Origin: UBA1765 sp045615885
GTDB lineage: Bacteria; Fibrobacterota; Fibrobacteria; Fibrobacterales; Fibrobacteraceae
NCBI GenBank assembly: GCA_045615885.1
Contig: JAZLFR010000049.1
Location: forward strand, 62,001-126,000
DNA: 64,000 nt
Reading direction: 5' to 3'
Shown here: positions 53,066 through 62,855 of the stretch, one piece after another
How positions within the stretch are numbered: the first letter of the stretch is position 1
Layout of the letters: each line of letters begins with the position of its first letter
Notes under the pieces: generated by a model
Told to the model about the DNA's origin: nothing
Databases searched by the model: none
What the model saw: only the letters and a program-made list of their open reading frames with translations
Position numbers and translations under genes: made by a program

Positions 53066-54745
53066 ATGAAAACGCTACTCGCCCTTGCCTCCCTTACCGG
53101 GCTCAGCATGGCAGCCATGCCGGCCTACAACCAGCTCGGCTACCCACAGAAGGCAACAAAGAACGTCATCATCCCAGGCAACGAAGCCGGCAAACTGCAA
53201 GTTTACGACATCAACGGCAAGCAGGTCCTGGAAGTGGAAGCTCCGTACGCAGCGGAATGGGACCCGAGCGGCGAAGAAGTGCAGGCATTCGACATTTCAA
53301 AGCTCACCACCCCGGGCACCTACCTTCTCTACCGCGATGGCGACCGCCTCGGCACTCCGTTCCGCATTTCAAACGATGTTTATGCAGATGTCGGCAAGGC
53401 TAGCCTCAAGTGGTTCTACTACCAGCGTTCAAGCACAGCGCTCGACGCCAAGTACGCAGGCAAGTTCGCTCGCCCGGCAGGCCACCCGGACACACTCGTA
53501 AAAATCTACGGAGACTCAAGCCGCACAATCAGTTCCCCGCGCGGCTGGTACGACGCGGGCGACTATGGCAAATACATCGTCAACTCCGGCATTACCGTAT
53601 ATACACTTTTGCAGCTTCAGGAACATTTCCCGCAGTTTGCACAAAAGCTCAAGTTCGACATTCCAAACGAATTCCCGAAGCTCCCGGACCTGCTCGAAGA
53701 AGTCCGCTGGAACCTTGACTGGATGCTTACCATGCAGGAAGAAGACGGCAGCGTGTTCCACAAGCTTACAACGCTCAAGTTCAGCGGCAGCGTGATGCCG
53801 GAACAGGACAAGGCTGACCGCTATGTAATCGGCAAAACGACGACTGCAGCACTCGACTTTGCAGGTTCCCTCGCCCAGGCATCCGTAGTCTACAAGAAGT
53901 TCGACAAGGCATACGCCGACAAGCTCTTGAAGGCAGCAGAAAAGGCATACGCATGGGCCAAGCAGAACCCGACAAGCTTCTACACCCAGCCAAACGATGT
54001 GAACACAGGCACATACGCGCCGGGCAACGAAGATGGTAAAGATGAATTCCGCTTTGCCGCTGCAGAGCTCTACAACGCCACAAAGAAGAAGGACTACCTC
54101 GAAGACCTCAAGGCAAATCCGTTCACAAACAACGGGCCTTGGTGGGGCGACATGAACTTCTACGCAGTCGTGCGCGCAGCTCTCGATGAAAAGACATTCG
54201 GAGACATTTCCAAGACAGCGCAGAAGATTTTGCTTGACGAAGCAAACGCACTGAAGAAGGAAGCAGACTCCTCCGGCTACCGCGTTCCGATCCACCCGTG
54301 GAACTGGAACTGGGGTTCCAACAGCGCAGTTGCAAACAACGGCATCATCTTGATTTACGCTTATCTCTTGACCAAGGACGCTTCCTACATCAGCGGAGCG
54401 CAAAGCGCACTCGACTACCTGCTTGGCAAGAACCCGATGCTCATTTCCTATGTGACCGACTTTGGTGTTCGCGCAGCTCGCAACCCGCACCACCGCCCAA
54501 GCGAAGCGGATAACACCGACGATCCGGTGCCCGGCATGCTCGTTGGCGGCCCGCACCTTGGCAAGCAAGACATCAACTTGAGCGGCAACGAACATTGGAA
54601 GTGCGAAAACTACGCAAGCGCAGACAAGCCGGCACTCGCCTACCTTGACAACCGCTGCAGCTACGCAACAAACGAAGTGGCAATCAACTGGAACGCTCCG
54701 CTAGCCTACCTGGCCAACGCCCTCACAGCAATCTATAGCAAGTAA
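53066..54745 (+). CDS. Secreted GH9 endoglucanase
   Basis: 559 residues with a signal peptide (MKTLLALASLTGLSMAAM). N-terminal Ig-like domain (residues 20-105, YNQLGYPQKATKNVIIPG, GTYLLYRDGDRLGTPFRI), then the (alpha/alpha)6 GH9 domain: GWYDAGDYGKYIVNSG with the catalytic base Asp pair, DLLEEVRWNLDWMLTMQ, DYLLGKNPMLISYVTDFG, RNPHHRPS, and the C-terminal NEVAINWNAPLAYL with the acid Glu. No separate binding module or sorting domain seen. Attacks beta-1,4-glucan. Ribosome site AAAGG. Ends at a strong terminator. Confidence 0.95.
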   Translation: MKTLLALASLTGLSMAAMPAYNQLGYPQKATKNVIIPGNEAGKLQVYDINGKQVLEVEAPYAAEWDPSGEEVQAFDISKLTTPGTYLLYRDGDRLGTPFRISNDVYADVGKASLKWFYYQRSSTALDAKYAGKFARPAGHPDTLVKIYGDSSRTISSPRGWYDAGDYGKYIVNSGITVYTLLQLQEHFPQFAQKLKFDIPNEFPKLPDLLEEVRWNLDWMLTMQEEDGSVFHKLTTLKFSGSVMPEQDKADRYVIGKTTTAALDFAGSLAQASVVYKKFDKAYADKLLKAAEKAYAWAKQNPTSFYTQPNDVNTGTYAPGNEDGKDEFRFAAAELYNATKKKDYLEDLKANPFTNNGPWWGDMNFYAVVRAALDEKTFGDISKTAQKILLDEANALKKEADSSGYRVPIHPWNWNWGSNSAVANNGIILIYAYLLTKDASYISGAQSALDYLLGKNPMLISYVTDFGVRAARNPHHRPSEADNTDDPVPGMLVGGPHLGKQDINLSGNEHWKCENYASADKPALAYLDNRCSYATNEVAINWNAPLAYLANALTAIYSK

Positions 54746-54808
54746 GCGGTAAATTCAGCCGGCCCCGCAAAGCGGGGGCGGTCGCAACGACAATGTTACA
54801 AAGCAAAC

Positions 54809-54848
54809 GCGGTCAAGTGCTACCCACTTGACCGCTTTATTTTTTATT
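54809..54848. terminator. Rho-independent terminator of the GH9 gene
   Basis: GCGGTCAAGTG-CTACC-CACTTGACCGC followed by TTTATTTTTTATTT. A second GC-rich near-palindrome (GGCCCCGC-AAA-GCGGGGGC) precedes it at 54760-54779. The tail overlaps the end of the converging lipoprotein gene. Confidence 0.85.
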
Positions 54849-56550
54849 TCACAACTTTGGGCCAGTAGCCTACCGGCTTCTGGTTTGCGTACATGACCTT
54901 GACCCTGTCTTCGTCAGCAGGAATGCGCTGCACAAAGAGTTCGTCAATTACGCCCTTGAAATACTGGTCATCGCTATCGGCCTGTTCACGGCGGCCAATC
55001 GTGAAATTATTATCCGTATTCACCGGTTCCGGGAAGCGCCCGATGGACGCCGTATCGGCAACGAGCTTTCCGTTCACATACAAATTAAATGTCGAATCAT
55101 ACTGCGTAATGGAGAGCATGGCCCATTCGCCTTCTACAGCAACGGAATCAGCACGATACCAGTAGCGCCAGGAATTTGCAAAGTTTTTGCAAACGCCAGC
55201 CTCGCAGGAATCCTGGGGAATGGTGTCGGTCTTCGTTTTGTAACGTTCAAAAAGCCAGCCTTCGCTAGACTTGAAATACTTCAAATGGAACTGCGTTGCT
55301 CCCTTGCCAAACACAAAGCGGCTTGTATTTGTCGCTGCGGAATCCAAACGGGTCCACACAGAAATGCTCATCGTATCTGAATAGTTGAAGTTCAAAGGGC
55401 CTTCATTGGAGTACTCGACATCAACGTATGCATTTTTGCCATTGTAATAGTAGGCTCCACCCACAGCACCAAGCGTATCGACAACATTATGCGGAGTGCC
55501 GTCAAATCGGTTTGCCACATCAAATGCATATCGAACGCCTTCGTCAAAATGCCATGCAGAAATAAAGTTCCTGCTGAACACTCCTGGAGGTTCCTGCCGG
55601 GCCATGGCATTAAATGTGAGCGTCAAGGAATCTTTAGCCTTCAAAGTATCCAAAAGCACCCAGAATACAGCCTGTTTGCGGGCCACGTCAAAATAGCTTT
55701 CATCAAGCCTAAGCGGCTTTGAGCAATGCCTTACCGACCAAGCGCCCTTCATTTTGGAAATCGCCTCAAAGTCCGCTTCATCACCCTGCAGGCGCAAGGC
55801 TATCGGAATTTCAGACACCTTGGAACTTACATCGAGACCTGCAAGCGGATACTTGAATTCAAGCTTCACTTCCTTTGTTCCAGTATCGGCAGGCACGGAA
55901 TCCGAGGGTACAGAATCCTTTTCTACAGGCTTTGCTGCAACCAGAGAAACGACGCTGTCAGAAACGACTTGCATAGGCTTGTCCCAGGCAAGGGTATCGC
56001 CAGAAACGACCATTTCAGAAAGCAAGGCCTGCGGGAGCGAATCCACCAGAACGGAACCGTTTTCAACGACCACCTTGCGCAAATAGGTTGTTCCCGGAAT
56101 GGCAATTTGCAATGTATCGCCATCTTCGTAATCTACCGGCACTCGAAGCGCACCAGGCAAAGCAAGCTTTGCACTATAGACAGAATCGTCCATGGAAAGG
56201 TTACGCATCAATAGCAGCTGGCCGAGGGAATCGTTATTTGCCTCGATTGCAAATTCCTTGGGGAGCGAATCGATTGCATAGAAGCCGGAACTGTCCGTTG
56301 TAGTAACCCAACGGGCCGGGAGAGTATCGCCAAGCACATTGAAGCCCTGCGGCACGCAGCGAACTGAAGTTCTTGCAGCGGGGGATCCATTTGCAAAGGA
56401 AAGCGTACCAGAAATAGATGCAAATTCCGGATTGCCAATTTCGGCGCTGTTCCCCGCCACGCTGGAATCAGAACAAGCGGCAAACAGCGAAAGCCCCGCG
56501 ATAGCCGCAAGGGTCAAAGAGCTCAAAAATGCAGTATTTCTCGTAATCAC
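54844..56550 (-). CDS. Surface lipoprotein with DUF2341-like and LamG-like domains
   Basis: 568 residues, GTG start at 56550. Lipoprotein signal (LSSLTLAAIAGLSLFAAC), then a carboxypeptidase-regulatory-like sandwich at about 42-115 (ISGTLSFANGSPAARTSVRC, DSSGFYAIDSLP), a Val/Ser-rich linker, a DUF2341-like segment near 240-310 (PIALRLQGDEADFEAI, SYFDVARKQAVFWV) and a concanavalin/LamG-like domain at about 330-555 (ISAWHFDEG, MSISVWTRLDS, FNLYVNGKLVADTA, FTIGRREQ, GVIDELFVQ). Probably binds glycans on the cell surface; no catalytic residues recognised. Confidence 0.82.
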   Translation of the reverse strand: MITRNTAFLSSLTLAAIAGLSLFAACSDSSVAGNSAEIGNPEFASISGTLSFANGSPAARTSVRCVPQGFNVLGDTLPARWVTTTDSSGFYAIDSLPKEFAIEANNDSLGQLLLMRNLSMDDSVYSAKLALPGALRVPVDYEDGDTLQIAIPGTTYLRKVVVENGSVLVDSLPQALLSEMVVSGDTLAWDKPMQVVSDSVVSLVAAKPVEKDSVPSDSVPADTGTKEVKLEFKYPLAGLDVSSKVSEIPIALRLQGDEADFEAISKMKGAWSVRHCSKPLRLDESYFDVARKQAVFWVLLDTLKAKDSLTLTFNAMARQEPPGVFSRNFISAWHFDEGVRYAFDVANRFDGTPHNVVDTLGAVGGAYYYNGKNAYVDVEYSNEGPLNFNYSDTMSISVWTRLDSAATNTSRFVFGKGATQFHLKYFKSSEGWLFERYKTKTDTIPQDSCEAGVCKNFANSWRYWYRADSVAVEGEWAMLSITQYDSTFNLYVNGKLVADTASIGRFPEPVNTDNNFTIGRREQADSDDQYFKGVIDELFVQRIPADEDRVKVMYANQKPVGYWPKVVK

Positions 56551-56554
56551 ATAC

Positions 56555-56562
56555 TAAATATA
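56555..56562 (-). promoter_or_regulatory. TAnnTTT box of the LamG lipoprotein gene
   Basis: TATATTTA, then GTAT, then the GTG start at 56550 (minus strand). Confidence 0.45.
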
Positions 56563-56692
56563 AATTGAAATTCAAAAAAAAGTGTTGTCTAGCTCACTTT
56601 AGCGTTGTCCACGGACTACATCGGCAATGCAGTGAAAACCACATAACTCGTTATTTTTCAACAACTTACAAACTTTTTAAGCGTAAATTTGT

Positions 56693-56700
56693 TAAATTTA
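56693..56700 (+). promoter_or_regulatory. TAnnTTT box of the membrane protein gene at 56705
   Basis: TAAATTTA, then GGGC, then the ATG at 56705. A half-site of the TGTGGACA palindrome (TTGTCCAC) lies about 90 nt upstream, near 56606. Confidence 0.45.
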
Positions 56701-56704
56701 GGGC

Positions 56705-57778
56705 ATGAGAAAATTTATCGTTCCAGTCACATTGCTTATTGCCGTTTTAGCCCTTATCGGCTACCTCCGCTTTGAAGATTTCGACCCGTCGAACATTGAC
56801 GGAGCAAAATACCTTGCCGCCCGTGCCAAAGTAGACGCTTTGGAACAGGAACTCTGGAACGCCAAGGAAAATCCGGAACGCTACGCAGAAATCCGAGCCG
56901 AGCTGACCAAGGCCTGGGAAGTAGTAGATAATATTCGCGAACCAGCCGAAGAAGTCGCCCCGCAAAAGGAAGAACCGGTCGTAAAGCAGACCGTGGCCAC
57001 AGAGCCTAGCACAGAAAGCAATGACAAGCTAATTTTCTTGATTGCTGGCGGCGTCATTTGCCTGATCTTGATTGCTCTAATCATCGTTCTCGTCAAGAAA
57101 ATTTCCAAGAAGAACGGCGTTGACGATCTGGAAGCGCAAAAAGCAGCCCTTTCCAACGCAGGCCTGCAGGACGAACCTCTCGTCATCGAAGAACGCTTCA
57201 AAAATCCGAAGGGCGGTTTTTCTGGCGATGATTTGACATTCACACGAGTCCGCGGCAACAAGCGCCCGTCCATCATCGACGATGCAGACGCCTACGCCGA
57301 AGCGGAACGCGAACGCGAAAAACAGCTCGCCGAGGAACAGGCCGCAGAAGCCGGTTCTACGGCAATGCCTCCACAGACCGCAGCCTCCTTTGCCTTCGAA
57401 GATTCCGACGGCATTCCAGAGAACCGCATTCTTTCTACCGACCCGAACGCAACCAAGCCGCCTCTCAGGCCGACCGCCAAGGAACGCATCACCTCGGCTT
57501 TGCAGTCCCTTTCCAGCGCTCTCACCCGCCCGCGCGGCATTTCTCGTGACCAGACCATGCATCTTCGCACGCAGAGCCACAACACCATGGTCGGCATGCG
57601 CGCAATCAACAAGAGCGCCCTCGACGTAACGCGTTTCGACAAGGAACAGGCTGACCTCACCACCGTCAAAAAGCTGAAGGGCCAGGGCTGCACCCCGGGC
57701 ATGATAGCCCAGAAGATGAACATCTCTGAAAAAGACGCAGAAACGCTCATCACCAAAGTCCGCGAAACGGAGAATTAG
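56705..57778 (+). CDS. Membrane protein of unknown function with two transmembrane helices
   Basis: 357 residues. N-terminal helix (VPVTLLIAVLALIGYL), a helical loop of about 75 residues (ALEQELWNAKENPERYAEIR), a second helix near 110-130 (LIFLIAGGVICLILIALIIV), then a long polar, partly acidic cytosolic region with runs such as AEAEREREKQLAEEQAAEAG. The last 45 residues (LTTVKKLKGQGCTPGMIAQK, MNISEKDAETLITKV) look like a small helix-turn-helix as in DUF2802/DUF6115-type proteins, which could bind DNA or protein. No family assigned. Array R7 follows. Confidence 0.65.
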   Translation: MRKFIVPVTLLIAVLALIGYLRFEDFDPSNIDGAKYLAARAKVDALEQELWNAKENPERYAEIRAELTKAWEVVDNIREPAEEVAPQKEEPVVKQTVATEPSTESNDKLIFLIAGGVICLILIALIIVLVKKISKKNGVDDLEAQKAALSNAGLQDEPLVIEERFKNPKGGFSGDDLTFTRVRGNKRPSIIDDADAYAEAEREREKQLAEEQAAEAGSTAMPPQTAASFAFEDSDGIPENRILSTDPNATKPPLRPTAKERITSALQSLSSALTRPRGISRDQTMHLRTQSHNTMVGMRAINKSALDVTRFDKEQADLTTVKKLKGQGCTPGMIAQKMNISEKDAETLITKVRETEN

Positions 57779-58105
57779 GGGTTAGTGAATGTTGATCTCC
57801 AGTTTTTAGGGTCTAGGGTTCAGGGGATAGGGTCTAGAATAGACGAGAGAACGGCACTGCGTGCCTACAGACGAGTGACGAGAGATACTTGCTAATTTCC
57901 ATGTTGTCGGCAGTAGGCTTTGATAATTAAGAATTCAGAATTAAGAATTGACAATGACATAGGAAATTACAATTTCATGGCTTCGCCATAGAGGCTACTC
58001 ATTCGCCAAGTGAATTTGAACAAGCTCAATTCATTTGGCTCATTTCGGGCGCGTTCTTGTATCTGGCATCTGGCTCTTGCATCTTAATTTCTGTCTCCTG
58101 TTTTC
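57779..58105. repeat. Intergenic heptamer-period mosaic array R7
   Basis: GGTCTAG, GGTTCAG, GGGATAG, GGTCTAG units, AGACGAG units round the GGCAC-TGC-GTGCC hairpin near 57855, a shortened GTCGGC-GTAGGC module at 57906, AATTAAG, AATTCAG, AATTAAG, AATTGAC units near 57922, a TGGC-TTC-GCCA hairpin near 57978, and CTGTCTC/CTGTTTT units ending at the truA promoter box. Confidence 0.88.
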
Positions 58106-58113
58106 TATCTTTA
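58106..58113 (+). promoter_or_regulatory. TAnnTTT box of truA
   Basis: TATCTTTA, then CCAC, then the ATG at 58118; array R7 runs up to it. Confidence 0.4.
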
Positions 58114-58117
58114 CCAC

Positions 58118-58861
58118 ATGCGCTATCGTTTTCGTTGCGAGTATCTCGGGAGTGCCTTCTTCGGTTGGCAAGAACAGAATGAAGCCGGGCAAACAAAGTT
58201 TGTCACGGTGCAGTCAGCGTTGCAGAACGCTTTTCAAATCGCGCTCCGCTCGCCCATCAAACTCGTAGGCTCCGGCAGAACAGACACCGGAGTTCATGCA
58301 CGAGGCCAGTGCGTGCACTTTGACTACGACGGCGAACTTGACATCGAGCGCACCATCCGTTCAATCAACGGCCTCACGGAACGCAAGGTGCGCATTCGCG
58401 ACCTGGAACCGTGCGCAGACAACTTCCATGCCCGCCACGACGCCACGAGCCGCTATTACCAATACACGATTTTTACGCGACCCGTTGCGCTCATGCGCGA
58501 ATACGGCTGGGAATGCGGTTCCCTGAAACTTGATGTAGATTTGATGGAACGCGAAGCCAAAAGCTTTTTGGGCGAACACGATTTCATCCGTTTCTGCATT
58601 CCACGCAACGACGGCAAGTCCACGCTCTGCACCCTTACAGAATTCCGCCTGGAACACGTGAACGATTACACGGTCCGTTTTCACATTCGCGGCAACCGCT
58701 TCCTGCACAGGCAGGTGCGAGCCATGGTAGGAACGCTCTTCGACATCGGCCGCGGCCGCTACCCGGAAGGCACTGTCAACGAAATTTTTGCAGAAAAATT
58801 CAAGGGAGAGCGCACATGGGCTCCCCCTCAGGGTTTAGTTCTCGAAGATGTCATTTATTAA
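58118..58861 (+). CDS. truA: tRNA pseudouridine(38-40) synthase
   Basis: 247 residues, the TruA length; isomerises U38-U40 in the anticodon stem-loop. YLGSAFFGWQEQ, then the catalytic motif GSGRTDTGVHARGQCVHF (nucleophile Asp), FHARHDATSRYYQYTI, HDFIRFC and NRFLHRQVRAMVGTLFDIGRG. Its stop codon overlaps the stop of the converging sua5 gene by 3 nt, so the two transcripts share their 3' ends. Confidence 0.96.
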   Translation: MRYRFRCEYLGSAFFGWQEQNEAGQTKFVTVQSALQNAFQIALRSPIKLVGSGRTDTGVHARGQCVHFDYDGELDIERTIRSINGLTERKVRIRDLEPCADNFHARHDATSRYYQYTIFTRPVALMREYGWECGSLKLDVDLMEREAKSFLGEHDFIRFCIPRNDGKSTLCTLTEFRLEHVNDYTVRFHIRGNRFLHRQVRAMVGTLFDIGRGRYPEGTVNEIFAEKFKGERTWAPPQGLVLEDVIY

Positions 58862-59817
58862 AGCTGCTTGATGCTTGCGCGTCCAAGGCGGTCGTTCAAT
58901 GCACGGCCGAGCCCTTCGAGCGGAATTTCATCTACAAGAATCAAATCGTTCCCAGGGTCATCGAGCGTATGCATGTGCGCATACAGGTTTGCCGTAGCTT
59001 CCAGCAAGTCACCTTTTTCAGACAAGTTCAGCGTTGCAGGCACCGGGCCCTCGGCAGTGCCAAAGGCAATGCGCACGGTATGTTCCGGCAGCTTGTAGCC
59101 AGCGGGGATTTTGCCATAGTAAAGCGGCACGCGAGGCTTGTAATGGGAATCCATCATGCCTGGGGCAGCCATTGCCTGGCCTGGTTTTGAGGTCGAAGTC
59201 TTTACACGCACTTCACCGACAGTTTCCTGCAGCATCTCGAGCGTGATCGCCCCCGGGCGAAGCAGCGTCGGCACATCGTCTGCAAACGAGACGATTGTAC
59301 TTTCTACACCAACGGCACACGGGCCTCCATCGACAATGCCATCGATACGGCCTTCAAGCTGTTCGGCAACATGCTCTGCCGTAGTCGGGCTCACATGCTT
59401 GAACAGATTCGCGCTGGGGGCCGCAAGCGGCACGCCTGCAAGGCGAATGATCTGTTGCGCGACCGGGTGCACCGGAAAGCGAATCGCTGCAGTCGGCAAA
59501 GAGCTCGTAGCAAGGTCCGGCACTTCCGGGCGCTTCGGGAGCACCATCGTAAGCGGGCCTGGCCAGAACTTTTCGGCAAGAGTTCTCGCCTTTTCAGGGA
59601 ACACAGAAGCAAGCCTTTCCACTTCTTCAAGGCTTGCAATGTGCAAAATGAGCGGATCGAATGTAGGGCGCCCCTTCGCTTCAAAAATTTTCGCGAGGGC
59701 GCTAGAATTAAAACAGTCTCCGGCAAGACCGTAGACTGTTTCTGTGGGGATCGCCACGACGCCGCCGGCCTGCAAGACGCGGGCGGCAGCCTCTGGAGAC
59801 ATCCATTCTTTAGGCAT
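58858..59817 (-). CDS. sua5: L-threonylcarbamoyladenylate synthase, Sua5 type
   Basis: 319 residues from the ATG at 59817; the open frame runs further up but only inside the upstream gene. First step of tRNA t6A37 synthesis. YrdC domain at 8-190: GGVVAIPTETVYGLAGD, KGRPTFDPLILH, WPGPLTMVLP, AIRFPVHP, PLAAPSANLFKHVSPTTAEH and VESTIV. The Sua5 C-terminal domain follows the linker PGMMDSHYKPRVPL at about 215. The start lies 8 nt inside the DUF349 gene, so translation is coupled. Confidence 0.94.
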   Translation of the reverse strand: MPKEWMSPEAAARVLQAGGVVAIPTETVYGLAGDCFNSSALAKIFEAKGRPTFDPLILHIASLEEVERLASVFPEKARTLAEKFWPGPLTMVLPKRPEVPDLATSSLPTAAIRFPVHPVAQQIIRLAGVPLAAPSANLFKHVSPTTAEHVAEQLEGRIDGIVDGGPCAVGVESTIVSFADDVPTLLRPGAITLEMLQETVGEVRVKTSTSKPGQAMAAPGMMDSHYKPRVPLYYGKIPAGYKLPEHTVRIAFGTAEGPVPATLNLSEKGDLLEATANLYAHMHTLDDPGNDLILVDEIPLEGLGRALNDRLGRASIKQL

Positions 59818-62695
59818 CGTTTTCTTTGCCTTCTTCCTTATTGTTTCCTTCCGGATGGGCCTTTGCAAAAACTGCATCGCAAGCAGAGTTGAAGCGCTTC
59901 CAGATCTTGTCGGAATGTTCACGAGGAACAGGGCCGATTTCCTTCCAGTTGCGACGGAGCTGCTTGACCTGGCTTACCAGGTTGTACGGAGTTTCATCTT
60001 CTGCGGCAAGAAGCTTTTCAGCCTGAGCACAGAGGAGTTCCTTCTTCTGCAAGTTATTTTTGCGGGCTTCTTCCTGAATTTCCATCTGGTCGCGACGGCG
60101 GGCAAAGAATTCATCGCAGGCATCGTGGAATGCCTTGTAGAGTTCGCCTTCACTTGTACCGCAAGAACCGAGAGTGCGCCATTCGTTCTGGAATTCGCGA
60201 ACAGATTCTGCGATGGCAGCGACACCTGCGCTGTCTGCAAGTTCGTTTACGCGGTCAATGATTTCTTGCTTGCGGGCACGAACTGCTTCAAGGCGTTCAG
60301 CCAGGGCAGAGTCAACGGCGGCACGCTTGCCAATCACTTCGTTAGTAGCCTTCATGTAACGCTGCATCAAGGCATCGAGGTCATCTTTGGGAACCATGCC
60401 AATCTGCTTCCATTCTTCAGCGATAGCATTGAGCGTTGCTTCGTCAGCCTGTTCTGCGGTGAGAGCTTCGAGCTTTGCGCAAACGGCATTCTTCTTTTCG
60501 AGGTTAGCCTGCTTTTCTGCATCGAGGGAATCGAAATGGGCACGGCGACGTTCAAAGAACTTGTCGCAAGCGGTACGGAAGCGGTTCCAAATGTCTTCAG
60601 AGACAGTCTTCGGCACTGGGCCAGAAGTCTTCCATTCTTCCTGAAGCTTCTTGATTGCGGCTGTTGTTGCGCCCCAGTCTTCAGATTCCTGCAAGGCTTC
60701 AGCCTTTTCGCAAAGTTCCACCTTCTTTTCATAGTTGCCCTGGCGACGAGTATCCTCTTCCTTCAAGGCAACCTTGTGCTGTTCAAAGAAGGCGTCGATA
60801 GCAGCCTTGAAACGGTCCCAGAGTTCCTGGAGGTTTTCGCGCGGAATCTGGCCGCCGTTCTTCCAATCTTCCTGGAGCTGCTTGATGGCCTTGTACTTAT
60901 CCTTGTCCGGAGTTTCAGTATCGGCAACAAGAGCTTCTGCCTTTTCGCAAAGTTCAATCTTCTTCTTCAAGTTTTCCTGGCGTTCTTCGTTCTTTGCTTC
61001 AAGAATCGGAGCGCAGGTTTCAAAGATCTTGTCAATAAAGGCTTTATACTTGTCCTTGTATTCCTGCAAGCGGAGCGGGCTTACCGGGCCAACGTCCTTC
61101 CACTTTGCAATGGCCTTCTTCGTCTTGTCCAAAAGTTCTTCGGAGGCGCTTTCTTTAGAAAGAGCTTCAAGTTCAGCAAGAATAGCATCGCGTGCTTCTT
61201 CATTGTGCCAAGATTCCCACTGGCGCATTTCCTGGAAGCGGGAGCGGGCATCGTTGAATTCCTTCCAAAGTTCCTGATACTTGAACTTGTCTTCGCCAAC
61301 GATTTCCTTCCACTTCTGGGCGATTTCCTTGAGCTGCATGGAGATTTCACGGAACTCCTGATTTTCGTCGATCGCCTTGACAGCGTCGATGAGCTTGCGA
61401 AGTTCGGCAGACTTTTCTGCAAATTCCTTCTCGGCAACTTCCTTCCAGGCATTGAGCTTTTCGCTCAACTTGCTGCGGAGGGCGTTGTAGCTCTGGAGCA
61501 CAGGGTCTTCGCCTTCGAGAAGCGGGAGCGTTTCCCAGGAGCGAACCAGCGGTCTAAGAGCCTTTTCGGTAAAGGCATCGATTTCATTTTCTGCAAGGGC
61601 GGTAAGCTTTGCAAGAATTTCTTCACGGCTCGGCGCGCCTTCCGGGAGTTCTTCTACAACCTTCGGAGCTGCAACTTCAGCCTTGTACATCTTTTCTTTG
61701 CGGAATACGAGGCTCTGCAGGCGGGCATTCCACTTCGGGTCTGCGTTCGGGGCTTCGGCCTTGGCAGCATCGATTGCCTTTTCAAGCATTTCCTTGGTTT
61801 CGTCAGCCTTCGGAGCATTGAGGAACTCTTCAATTTCCTTCAAGAGCTTTTCTTCGAGGGCGGCCTTTTCTGCGGCACGACGGGCTGCAAGTTCTTCGGC
61901 TTCCTGCTTTGCCACAAGAACCTTGACCTGCTCAGAGAAGCTAGCGTAGATAGCGTCGAGCGCAGCCTTCTGGTCGCCCATGCCAAGCTTTTCAGCTTCG
62001 CTCATCAATTCAGCGAAAGCCTTCTGCTGTTCTACGAGCGGGTGCGTGTTATTCAGGCGGTCTGCCTGGGCGAGGAGGGCAGCTCGCTGCTGCTTGAGGA
62101 TTTCTTCCTTGCTCACAGCAGTATTTTCAGCATCGCGGATAGCCTTCAACTTGGCACTTGCAGCCTGGCGGATAGATGTATGGCGGGAATTGTTAGCAAC
62201 ATCCTGCAAAGCATTTTCCTTGAGACCTTCGAGAGCCTTGGCGGCAACTTCTTCGTTCAAGTCGCGGAGCGCTGCCGTAAGCAACACATTCTGCTTAGTG
62301 ACCTTGGAAACGAGGGCCAGGCGAAGCTTGGGAACTGTAATGCCACGGTAAGTTTCTTCAGCAAACGATGTAGATGCAATTTCTTCGGCGAGAGCGATTT
62401 CCTTAGCGGTCGGCTCCCCAGAGAATTTCTTCAAAGTTCTTGCAATTTCTTCATTCAAGCGAGCGGCGGCAGCCTTGCGAACGCTTTCTTCAGGGTCGTT
62501 CGAGGCCATCTGACGCAAAATATCCACGGAATTCAATTTCTTCAAAGCTTCAAGGCGAACATTCTTGTCCGGGTCCTTGCTAGCCTTTTCTTCAAATACA
62601 TCCTGATGGATCTCGTCTAATTCACGGATAGCCTTTGTGCGCTTTTCCGGGTCAGAGTGATGCCAATCGCGTTTAAAAAAATCAAAAATGCCCAT
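59810..62695 (-). CDS. Large DUF349-repeat protein with N-terminal HEAT-like repeats
   Basis: 961 residues, no signal peptide, very rich in Glu, Ala and Lys. Residues 15-230 look like HEAT-type helical repeats (RLEALKKLNSVDILRQMASN, DPEESVRKAAAARLNEEIA). Residues about 360-955 carry about seven DUF349 units, each a three-helix block with the pattern W-K..G-x-V/I-P...W..F..A.D.FF (IKQLQEDWKNGGQIPRENLQ, IKKLQEEWKTSGPVPKTVSE, VKQLRRNWKEIGPVPREHSD). Bacteroidetes and proteobacteria have shorter relatives; function poorly known. Ribosome site TTGGAG. Overlaps sua5 by 8 nt. Confidence 0.88.
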   Translation of the reverse strand: MGIFDFFKRDWHHSDPEKRTKAIRELDEIHQDVFEEKASKDPDKNVRLEALKKLNSVDILRQMASNDPEESVRKAAAARLNEEIARTLKKFSGEPTAKEIALAEEIASTSFAEETYRGITVPKLRLALVSKVTKQNVLLTAALRDLNEEVAAKALEGLKENALQDVANNSRHTSIRQAASAKLKAIRDAENTAVSKEEILKQQRAALLAQADRLNNTHPLVEQQKAFAELMSEAEKLGMGDQKAALDAIYASFSEQVKVLVAKQEAEELAARRAAEKAALEEKLLKEIEEFLNAPKADETKEMLEKAIDAAKAEAPNADPKWNARLQSLVFRKEKMYKAEVAAPKVVEELPEGAPSREEILAKLTALAENEIDAFTEKALRPLVRSWETLPLLEGEDPVLQSYNALRSKLSEKLNAWKEVAEKEFAEKSAELRKLIDAVKAIDENQEFREISMQLKEIAQKWKEIVGEDKFKYQELWKEFNDARSRFQEMRQWESWHNEEARDAILAELEALSKESASEELLDKTKKAIAKWKDVGPVSPLRLQEYKDKYKAFIDKIFETCAPILEAKNEERQENLKKKIELCEKAEALVADTETPDKDKYKAIKQLQEDWKNGGQIPRENLQELWDRFKAAIDAFFEQHKVALKEEDTRRQGNYEKKVELCEKAEALQESEDWGATTAAIKKLQEEWKTSGPVPKTVSEDIWNRFRTACDKFFERRRAHFDSLDAEKQANLEKKNAVCAKLEALTAEQADEATLNAIAEEWKQIGMVPKDDLDALMQRYMKATNEVIGKRAAVDSALAERLEAVRARKQEIIDRVNELADSAGVAAIAESVREFQNEWRTLGSCGTSEGELYKAFHDACDEFFARRRDQMEIQEEARKNNLQKKELLCAQAEKLLAAEDETPYNLVSQVKQLRRNWKEIGPVPREHSDKIWKRFNSACDAVFAKAHPEGNNKEEGKENDA

Positions 62696-62855
62696 AAAAA
62701 CTCCAATTTGTAATAAGCAATACTAATTTATATAATTGTTTGCGTAATGTTCCCTAAAATTTTTGCAAAATTCTATAAAAAAAGCCCATTTTTCACATGG
62801 ACTTGCAAAAAAAAGCACACAAAAGGGTAAAAACAGCCCCATTTGTAAACAAGTT

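Noticed and set aside
56600..56615. Third copy of the TIGR02147 palindrome
   Set aside because: Only one half (TTGTCCAC) fits; the other half is lost, so I do not call it an operator.
59744..62620. 958-codon open frame on the plus strand opposite the DUF349 gene
   Set aside because: It mirrors the Glu/Lys/Ala-rich codons of the minus-strand gene, which rarely give stops in this antisense frame. Its translation is Phe/Leu/Cys-rich without domains, and the minus frame has clear DUF349 repeats and a ribosome site.
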